NCBI GenBank assembly: GCA_018969885.1
Contig: JAGWXN010000209.1
Location: 1-5,837 of the forward strand
Source of the DNA: Betaproteobacteria bacterium
Lineage (GTDB): Bacteria; Pseudomonadota; Gammaproteobacteria; Burkholderiales; Burkholderiaceae
Direction: 5' to 3'
DNA length: 5,837 nucleotides
The translations under genes were made by a program, and so were the position numbers. The notes beneath the pieces were generated by a model, which was not told the origin of the DNA, did no database searches, and was given only the letters and a program-made list of their open reading frames with translations. Below, piece after piece: positions 1 through 5,837 of the stretch (positions are counted from its first letter, which is position 1; each line of letters starts with the position of its first letter).

Positions 1-273
1 ATGGGGTTTGCGGCCGGAGTGGGCACGCCCGCGCGTGACCTGCTGGTCAAGCGCGCTGCGCCGCCGGGCGCCACCGGGCGGATCTACGGCATTGTGTATT
101 CAGGGCTCGATGTGGGCGTAGCGCTAGCGCCCGCGCTGTTTGGATTCATGATGGACGCGCGCTGGCCGGCCGGTATCTGGATTGGCGTTGCCATGGCCTA
201 TGTGCTCATGATCGTCTGCGCCAACATGCTGGCTCGCCATTCGGTTGAGCGCGCCGCTGGCGGGCGCGCCTGA
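1..273 (+). CDS. MFS transporter, C-terminal fragment (cut by window start)
   Basis: This is the C-terminal 90 residues of an inner-membrane transporter that resembles the major facilitator superfamily. Two hydrophobic helices are visible, at about residues 27-49 (starting IYGIVYSGLDVGVALAP) and 56-76 (IWIGVAMAYVLMIVCANML). They fit the last two of the usual twelve membrane segments. Before them lies a short polar, Arg/Lys-containing loop (PARDLLVKRAAPPGATGR) typical of the cytoplasmic connection between late helices. The family is normally about 400 residues, so most of the gene lies upstream. The ATG at position 1 is probably an internal methionine, not the true start. The substrate cannot be read from this piece. 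The stop codon (271-273) lies 13 bases before the preferred rarA start, or inside rarA if its TTG at 245 is used, so the two genes are probably co-transcribed. The MFS assignment is moderately certain; the family-level subclass is unknown. Confidence 0.7.
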   Translation: MGFAAGVGTPARDLLVKRAAPPGATGRIYGIVYSGLDVGVALAPALFGFMMDARWPAGIWIGVAMAYVLMIVCANMLARHSVERAAGGRA

Positions 274-286
274 GTGGTGGTGCTCG

Positions 287-1600
287 GTGCCTGAGCAGGC
301 AGCGTTCCCGCAGGAGCAGTCTGCGCCGCTTTCCGAGCGGCTACGCCCCGTTGCGCTCGACGACGTGATCGGACAGTCGCATCTGCTGGGGGTGGGTAAG
401 CCCCTCAGGGTGGCCTTCGAGTCGGGTAAGCCGCACTCCATGATTTTTTGGGGGCCGCCTGGCGTGGGTAAGACCACGCTCGCACGACTCATGGCGAGTG
501 CGTTCGAATCGAACTTCATCTCGTTGTCGGCGGTACTGGCTGGCGTCAAGGATATTCGGGAGGCCGTTGAAGAGGCGCGTGTTGCCCAGGGGCGCGGGCT
601 TCGTACGATCGTGTTTGTTGATGAAGTTCACCGCTTCAACAAGGCTCAGCAGGATGCGTTCCTGCCGCATGTGGAAAGCGGGCTCTTCACCTTCATCGGC
701 GCCACCACCGAGAACCCTTCGTTCGAAGTAAACGGCGCGCTGTTGTCGCGCGCGCGTGTTTATGTGCTGAAGGCTCTCACCACGTCGGAGATGGAGCAGC
801 TTTTTGATCGTGCCCTGAGGGGGCTGGGTGATGGCGCTCCCGGTTTTGATGCCGTGGCGCGTGAGCGCCTGATCGGTTGGGCCGACGGAGATGCCCGGCG
901 GCTTTTGAATGCGGTTGAGATCGTGGCTGATGCGGCGCTTGCCCAGCGTCTTCAGAGCGTCGATGGCGAGGTGCTCGAGTCGGCAATGTCGCAAAACCTG
1001 CGGCGTTTCGATAAGGGGGGTGATGCGTTTTACGATCAGATCAGCGCGCTCCACAAATCGGTGCGGGGATCGCACCCCGATGCAGCGCTCTACTGGTTTG
1101 CACGCATGATCGATGGCGGAGCAGATCCGCGATATCTCGCCCGGCGAATCATTCGGATGGCCTCCGAAGACATTGGCAACGCCGACCCTCGCGCGCTCGG
1201 GCTCGCGCTCGATGCCGCGGAAACCTACGAACGGCTAGGTTCTCCCGAGGGCGAACTCGCGCTGGCGCAAGCGTTGGTATTTCTCGCCTCCGCGCCAAAG
1301 TCCAATGCAGTCTATGAGGCCTGGAACGCAGCGCTGACTCATGTCCGCCGAGACGCCTCGCAGCCAGTTCCTGAACACCTTCGAAACGCGCCCACCCGGC
1401 TGATGAAGCAACTGGGTTACGGGCAGCGTTATCGCTATGCGCATGACGAGCCCGACGCTTACGCGGCTGGCGAAACCTATCTGCCTGAAGGCATGGCGGA
1501 GCCGCGCTGGTATAAGCCTGTGCCCCGCGGGCTCGAGATCCGTATTGCAGAAAAGCTCGAGCGGTTGCGGCAGCTTGATCGCGAGGCGGGCGGCGATTGA
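287..1600 (+). CDS. rarA: Replication-associated recombination protein A (RarA/MgsA AAA+ ATPase)
   Basis: Cytoplasmic AAA+ ATPase of the RarA/MgsA/WRNIP1 family, which acts at stalled replication forks and on single-stranded DNA ends. From the GTG at 287 it has 437 residues, close to the E. coli protein (447). Visible motifs: Walker A GPPGVGKT at 56-63, Walker B VFVDEVH at 109-115, sensor 1 GATTENP at 138-144, the arginine-finger-like SRAR at 154-157, and sensor 2 GDAR near 201-204. The C-terminal MgsA domain includes [16 protein letters not shown] (about 255-270), [20 protein letters not shown] (about 280-299) and KSNAVY (338-343). No in-frame ATG precedes the conserved ERLRP...[11 protein letters not shown] segment. 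GTG 287 gives the short N-terminus usual for the family. An in-frame TTG at 245 would add 14 residues and overlap the MFS gene by 29 bases. Neither start has a strong Shine-Dalgarno sequence. Function is confident; the exact start is not. Confidence 0.95.
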   Translation: MPEQAAFPQEQSAPLSERLRPVALDDVIGQSHLLGVGKPLRVAFESGKPHSMIFWGPPGVGKTTLARLMASAFESNFISLSAVLAGVKDIREAVEEARVAQGRGLRTIVFVDEVHRFNKAQQDAFLPHVESGLFTFIGATTENPSFEVNGALLSRARVYVLKALTTSEMEQLFDRALRGLGDGAPGFDAVARERLIGWADGDARRLLNAVEIVADAALAQRLQSVDGEVLESAMSQNLRRFDKGGDAFYDQISALHKSVRGSHPDAALYWFARMIDGGADPRYLARRIIRMASEDIGNADPRALGLALDAAETYERLGSPEGELALAQALVFLASAPKSNAVYEAWNAALTHVRRDASQPVPEHLRNAPTRLMKQLGYGQRYRYAHDEPDAYAAGETYLPEGMAEPRWYKPVPRGLEIRIAEKLERLRQLDREAGGD

Positions 1601-1604
1601 GTGG

Positions 1605-1635
1605 GGCCGGGGTTTCGTCCTGGGTGGATCCGGCC
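1605..1635. terminator. Possible bidirectional hairpin in the convergent gap
   Basis: The 39-base gap between the rarA stop and the stop of the convergent Bug gene contains GGCCGG (1605-1610) and its complement CCGGCC (1630-1635), separated by a 19-base loop. A GC-rich hairpin between convergent genes could stop transcription from both sides. There is no T-tract on either strand and the loop is long, so a canonical intrinsic terminator is not shown. Confidence 0.2.
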
Positions 1636-1639
1636 TGAT

Positions 1640-2635
1640 CTACTGCTGACCAGGTTTCACGCCCACATCCTTAAGCACGCCTTCCCAACGATCGATCTCC
1701 TGCTTCCAGAACGTGTTGAACTGGCTGGGAGTCATGTCGCGTGCATAAACACCCATGGTGTCAAAGCGCTCGACCACGTCGGGCATCTTCACGACCGCCG
1801 CGATGTCACGGTTGATACGCTCGACCGCTGCCGCCTCAATGCCGACCGGCGCCACGACCCCGAACCACCCGTTGATCACCATGCTGGGATAGGTTTCAGC
1901 GACGGTCGGTAGATCAGGGCGTCCCGGGACTCGGGTATCAGAGAAAATTCCAATGGCCTTGAGACGTCCGCTCTTTACCATCGCATCGAGCGGTGGCACG
2001 CCATCGATCACCGCCTGCGCGTCGCCATTGATCACCGCGGATACGCTCTGACTTGCCTGCGTGAAAGGCACGGCGCGCCACGGCACCCCGCTTGCCTTGG
2101 CAAGCATTTCGGCGGCCAGGTGCGGCACTGAATACTGGAACGCGGTTGCAACGATGAATTTATCCGGCTCGCGCTTTGCCTGAGCGATCACATCAGCCAA
2201 GGTCCTGGCAGGACTGTTCGCGCTCACCGCGATCATCATGGGGCTCATGCCGACCATGGCAATGCCGGTGAAGTCGCGCGCAATATCCACCTGGGTCGGT
2301 CTGAACATGTACTGCGCCATGGTCAGTGCCGACGCCTGCACAAATCCAAGTTGGTGTTGATTGCGCTCAGCGGTCTTGAGCGCAGCCATGCCGATGACGC
2401 CGCCCGCACCCGGTTTGTTATCAATGATCACCGGCTGGCCCCACATCTTGGAGAGTCTGTCGCCGACGGTTCGCGCCATGATGTCGGGCGCGGTACCCGC
2501 CGCGGCAGGAACCGTAAAGCGCACGATTCGATTGGGCCAGGCGGCCGACGAGGCCGGGGTCTGCGCGATGGCGCTTGCGCTGAGTCCCCCAAGGAGAATG
2601 GCCGTTGTCAGGGTCTTTCGGGATGGCATGAGCAT
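1640..2635 (-). CDS. Bug-family (tripartite tricarboxylate transporter) periplasmic substrate-binding protein
   Basis: A 331-residue periplasmic solute-binding protein of the TctC/Bug family, which binds small carboxylated compounds and delivers them to TctAB-type transporters or acts in sensing. A signal peptide is clear: basic start (PSRK), hydrophobic core (about residues 10-20), and an AIA|Q cleavage site after residue 24. The mature protein begins with the family pattern WPNRIVRFTVP, then GTAPDIMAR, and GQPVIIDNKPGAGGVIG, the most diagnostic stretch. Later family blocks are VINGDAQAVIDGVPP, GRLKAIGIFSDTRVPGRPDLP and GWFGVVAP. Total length is normal. The usual 'APDGYTLL' after the GAGG block is replaced by ERNQHQLGFV, which is atypical. 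The start at 2635 has a Shine-Dalgarno sequence 5 bases upstream; a second in-frame ATG at 2629 gives a cleaner signal peptide and 11-base spacing. It lies 23 bases after the monooxygenase, probably in one operon. No membrane components are visible. Ligand unknown. Confidence 0.92.
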   Translation of the reverse strand: MLMPSRKTLTTAILLGGLSASAIAQTPASSAAWPNRIVRFTVPAAAGTAPDIMARTVGDRLSKMWGQPVIIDNKPGAGGVIGMAALKTAERNQHQLGFVQASALTMAQYMFRPTQVDIARDFTGIAMVGMSPMMIAVSANSPARTLADVIAQAKREPDKFIVATAFQYSVPHLAAEMLAKASGVPWRAVPFTQASQSVSAVINGDAQAVIDGVPPLDAMVKSGRLKAIGIFSDTRVPGRPDLPTVAETYPSMVINGWFGVVAPVGIEAAAVERINRDIAAVVKMPDVVERFDTMGVYARDMTPSQFNTFWKQEIDRWEGVLKDVGVKPGQQ

Positions 2636-2640
2636 GGGGT

Positions 2641-2648
2641 CTCCTTTT
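2641..2648 (-). promoter_or_regulatory. Ribosome binding site of the Bug protein gene
   Basis: Read on the minus strand this is AAAAGGAG, a strong match to the anti-Shine-Dalgarno sequence. It lies in the 23-base gap after the monooxygenase stop. It is 5 bases from the ATG at 2635 and 11 bases from the ATG at 2629, so it does not by itself decide between the two starts. It supports independent translation initiation of the second gene of the operon. Confidence 0.7.
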
Positions 2649-2658
2649 GTTGGTCAGG

Positions 2659-4299
2659 TCAGTGAGCGAGTGGGGAGTGGCCGGCGACCTGCGCGATTGC
2701 GCGACAGCCAGCCGCAAGATCATCACCGCGCCAACCGATGTGGTGGTCGGGCCGGATCAAGACGAAATCAGTGCCATACAGATCCCGAAGCGCAGGAGCC
2801 TGGGGTGTGATGACTGCGAGCGGCACCCCGATTGACGCTGCCGCCTGCTGCCATTCGGTTACGCGGTTCGCGGCTTCAGGTCGGGTTATCAGCAAGGTGA
2901 GCCTATCACTCGCAAAGTGGTCGAACAGCGAAGCCCCGCGAGCCTTGCCATCAGTCAGCCAGAGATGCGGAGCGCGACAGCCCGGGCGCGCCGAGGCCTC
3001 GTAGTGCGGGCGAGGTTCGCGCTGTGCCTGATCGGCCGGCTCGCGCACGATCACCGGCGAGGTCTCGTAGTGATAGCCAATCACCACACCCAGCGACCGA
3101 AACTCAGGCGCCTTGCCTTTGAGGATGGCTTCACGGGTGGTTGCGCGTACAGCCTCTGCCTCTGGCCCCGCCTGATCAAGTAGCGGCGAGAAATATGAGG
3201 ACGATAGAAGGCGGTGATTGGCAACCGCTTCATCCACGACGCGCTGGTGTACCTGTCGTCGCTCAATCTGGTAGCTATCCAAAAGGGCAGGGCCGCCCCA
3301 TCCCTTGATGCATGCGGCCAGTTTCCAGCCCAGATCGACCGCATCGCCGATCCCCATGTTCATGCCGTGTCCACCAAAAGGTGGATGAAGATGACAGGCG
3401 TCGCCGACCAGGAACACCCGGCGGTCGCGGTAGCGCTCGGCGATAAGTTGGTGGGCGGTCCAGTCGTCGACGCTCAGTACATCAACAAAAACATCGGCAC
3501 CGACTGCTGCGCGGATCAATTCGACCGGGTCAGCGTTTTCAGCGATTGCGCGGGACAGGCCAAAGGTCCAGAGATCGCCCTTGTCAAGCGGGGCAATGGT
3601 GGAGGGCGCTTTGGCCTGCACCATCCAGAACATGATGGCCTCGCCCAGCGAATGTCGTTGCTGTAGGCCGGGTGAGCGGAAGATGTATGCCCGATGCTGG
3701 CCGAGCGGTGATTGTCCGTGCATGGCAATCTGGAGCTTGTCGCGGACCGTGCTGCGCGCGCCGTCTGCGCCAACGAGGAACCGGGCTCGCAGCGTTTTCG
3801 TTGTGCCCGGCCGATTACTCTCAAAGGTGGCGGTGACGGCCACCGGGTCTTGCGTCAACTCGATCAGTCGGGCCGGATGAATCAGGGTGACGTTCCCGGT
3901 GGCAAGCGCCGCGGCTCTCAGTACCATCTCAACCTTGTACTGCGGGACCCATTGAGCGTGTTCCGAGAAGCGTTCATCGCGTGTGGGCGAGCAGGAGAAG
4001 GCATTTTCGAAGCGAGCGAGCTCCGTGCCGAGCAAGCTGGTGGCGAACACCACATTCGAAGGGAAATCAATGCCAAACGGGGCTTCGGTCGCCAGTTGTC
4101 CGGCGATACCCCAGCGGCGCATGAGTTCCCGCGAGCGCACGTTGGTGGTCTTGGCACGGGGCGCGAGGCCTTCGCGGGCCTGCGCTTCGAGCACCACGCA
4201 CCGGACGCCTTGCTGTCCGAGTTCAAGCGCAAGCGAGAGCCCGACGGGGCCTGCGCCCGTCACGATCACCTCGCAGTCGAAGGTGGCTTCTCCCATCAT
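2659..4299 (-). CDS. FAD-dependent aromatic-ring monooxygenase (group A flavoprotein hydroxylase, MhpA/PheA-like)
   Basis: A 546-residue flavoprotein monooxygenase of the FAD_binding_3 type, which uses NAD(P)H and O2 to hydroxylate aromatic or related substrates in the cytoplasm. All three family fingerprints are intact: the dinucleotide-binding GAGPVG at 15-20 with acidic Glu38 ending the second strand, the DG motif GADGARSTVR at 177-186, and the GD motif VFLVGDACHLHPPFGGHGMN at 295-314 with D319. The C-terminal part carries the thioredoxin-like domain found in the phenol hydroxylase and MhpA branches (RPGCRAPHLWL 438-448, LYGTDFVLIRP 507-517, HIGWRG 520-525). Length is normal. The start ATG ATG (4299/4296) has no recognisable Shine-Dalgarno, but the flavin fold begins at residue 8, so the start cannot lie much further in. 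It is the first gene of a probable operon with the Bug protein. Substrate cannot be inferred; polyketide or quinone hydroxylases share this fold. Confidence 0.93.
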   Translation of the reverse strand: MMGEATFDCEVIVTGAGPVGLSLALELGQQGVRCVVLEAQAREGLAPRAKTTNVRSRELMRRWGIAGQLATEAPFGIDFPSNVVFATSLLGTELARFENAFSCSPTRDERFSEHAQWVPQYKVEMVLRAAALATGNVTLIHPARLIELTQDPVAVTATFESNRPGTTKTLRARFLVGADGARSTVRDKLQIAMHGQSPLGQHRAYIFRSPGLQQRHSLGEAIMFWMVQAKAPSTIAPLDKGDLWTFGLSRAIAENADPVELIRAAVGADVFVDVLSVDDWTAHQLIAERYRDRRVFLVGDACHLHPPFGGHGMNMGIGDAVDLGWKLAACIKGWGGPALLDSYQIERRQVHQRVVDEAVANHRLLSSSYFSPLLDQAGPEAEAVRATTREAILKGKAPEFRSLGVVIGYHYETSPVIVREPADQAQREPRPHYEASARPGCRAPHLWLTDGKARGASLFDHFASDRLTLLITRPEAANRVTEWQQAAASIGVPLAVITPQAPALRDLYGTDFVLIRPDHHIGWRGDDLAAGCRAIAQVAGHSPLAH

Positions 4300-4307
4300 G
4301 GCAGCAG

Positions 4308-4336
4308 AGGGTAGAGGTTGTCCTTCGCGATGCCAA
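4308..4336 (-). promoter_or_regulatory. Weak candidate promoter for the monooxygenase operon
   Basis: On the minus strand TTGGCA (4336-4331) matches five of six bases of the -35 consensus. After a 17-base spacer it is followed by TACCCT (4313-4308), which matches only three of six bases of the -10. If used, transcription would begin almost at the ATG, giving a leaderless or nearly leaderless message. That would fit the missing Shine-Dalgarno sequence. It could equally be chance in this GC-rich spacer. Confidence 0.2.
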
Positions 4337-4354
4337 GTTCCGCGCCCCTCGCAC

Positions 4355-5708
<1,354 letters not shown>

Positions 5709-5746
5709 TGCAGGTTCGACATTCTTCCCGGTTTATGAAACAGCGA

Positions 5747-5785
5747 ACGGCTGGTTACGAGCCACAAGCGACCCGGGACAGCCGT
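5747..5785 (+). other. Inverted repeat in the serS-tRNA spacer
   Basis: ACGGCTG (5747-5753) and CAGCCGT (5779-5785) can form a 7-base-pair stem with a 25-base loop just before the tRNA. There is no following T-tract, so it is not a typical terminator. It could fold in the 5' leader of the tRNA precursor, or be chance. A smaller alternative pairing, GGCT (5749-5752) with AGCC (5760-5763), competes with it. Confidence 0.2.
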
Positions 5786-5792
5786 AGGTTTA

Positions 5793-5837
5793 GGAAAGGT
5801 GGCAGAGTGGTCGAATGCGCCGGACTCGAAATCCGGT
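5793..5837 (+). tRNA. tRNA-Ser(CGA), 5' half, cut by window end
   Basis: The first 45 bases of a serine tRNA that reads UCG codons. The 5' acceptor strand is GGAAAGG (5793-5799), followed by TG. The D-arm has a GCA/TGC stem (5802-5804 with 5816-5818) and a loop containing GTGGTCGAA. The anticodon stem is CCGGA (5820-5824) with TCCGG (5832-5836). The loop CTCGAAA (5825-5831) places CGA at 5827-5829, flanked by T on the 5' side and A on the 3' side as expected. The long variable arm, T-arm and 3' acceptor strand lie beyond the window. It sits downstream of serS, the gene for its own synthetase. Confidence 0.93.

Noticed and set aside
124..549. 141-codon minus-strand frame across the MFS/rarA junction
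   Set aside because: It overlaps two genes with clear protein signatures, shows no domain, and has no visible ribosome-binding site.
341..1075. 244-codon open frame antisense to rarA
   Set aside because: It lies wholly within the well-supported rarA gene. Its translation shows no recognisable domain, and long antisense frames are expected in GC-rich coding DNA.
3712..4314. 200-codon open frame antisense to the monooxygenase
   Set aside because: It mirrors the codon structure of the intact flavoprotein gene on the other strand and its translation resembles no known family.
5735..5837. Open frame beginning at ATG 5735 and running to the window end
   Set aside because: It runs straight through the tRNA-Ser gene, so it is a chance frame.
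5793..5837. tRNA-Ser as the attachment site of a genomic island
   Set aside because: The tRNA 3' end, where integration would occur, is outside the window, and no integrase or att repeat is visible.

Overview
The window looks like a chromosomal segment of a GC-rich betaproteobacterium, most likely Burkholderiales and possibly close to Alcaligenaceae. The reasons are the RarA and SerS protein sequences, the rarA/serS neighbourhood, and a Bug-family periplasmic binding protein, a family greatly expanded in that group. This assignment rests on family knowledge; no search was run.

Layout, left to right. Positions 1-273 hold the last 90 residues of a major facilitator superfamily (MFS) transporter, cut by the window edge. 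Next, on the same strand, is rarA/mgsA (about 287-1600), a replication-fork AAA+ ATPase that must start at a non-ATG codon. A 39-base convergent gap (1601-1639) follows. Two minus-strand genes, transcribed leftward, come next: a 546-residue FAD-dependent aromatic-ring monooxygenase (4299-2659) and, 23 bases downstream of it, a tripartite tricarboxylate transporter (Bug) substrate-binding protein (2635-1640). A 100-base divergent intergenic region (4300-4399) separates them from serS (4400-5707), seryl-tRNA synthetase, on the plus strand. The window ends inside a tRNA-Ser(CGA) gene (5793 onward), whose likely promoter overlaps the serS stop codon.

The segment therefore combines housekeeping genes (rarA, serS, tRNA-Ser) with a two-gene catabolic module inserted in the opposite orientation between rarA and serS. 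The monooxygenase and binding protein probably form one operon that captures and hydroxylates an unidentified organic, probably aromatic, acid. No transporter membrane subunits, regulator or ring-cleavage genes are visible. All genes are intact except the two cut by the window edges. I see no CRISPR array, insertion sequence, transposase, toxin-antitoxin pair or defence gene, and no convincing previously undescribed system. The most interesting points are the position of the module, the serS/tRNA-Ser pairing with an embedded promoter, and the unusual start signals of rarA and the monooxygenase.
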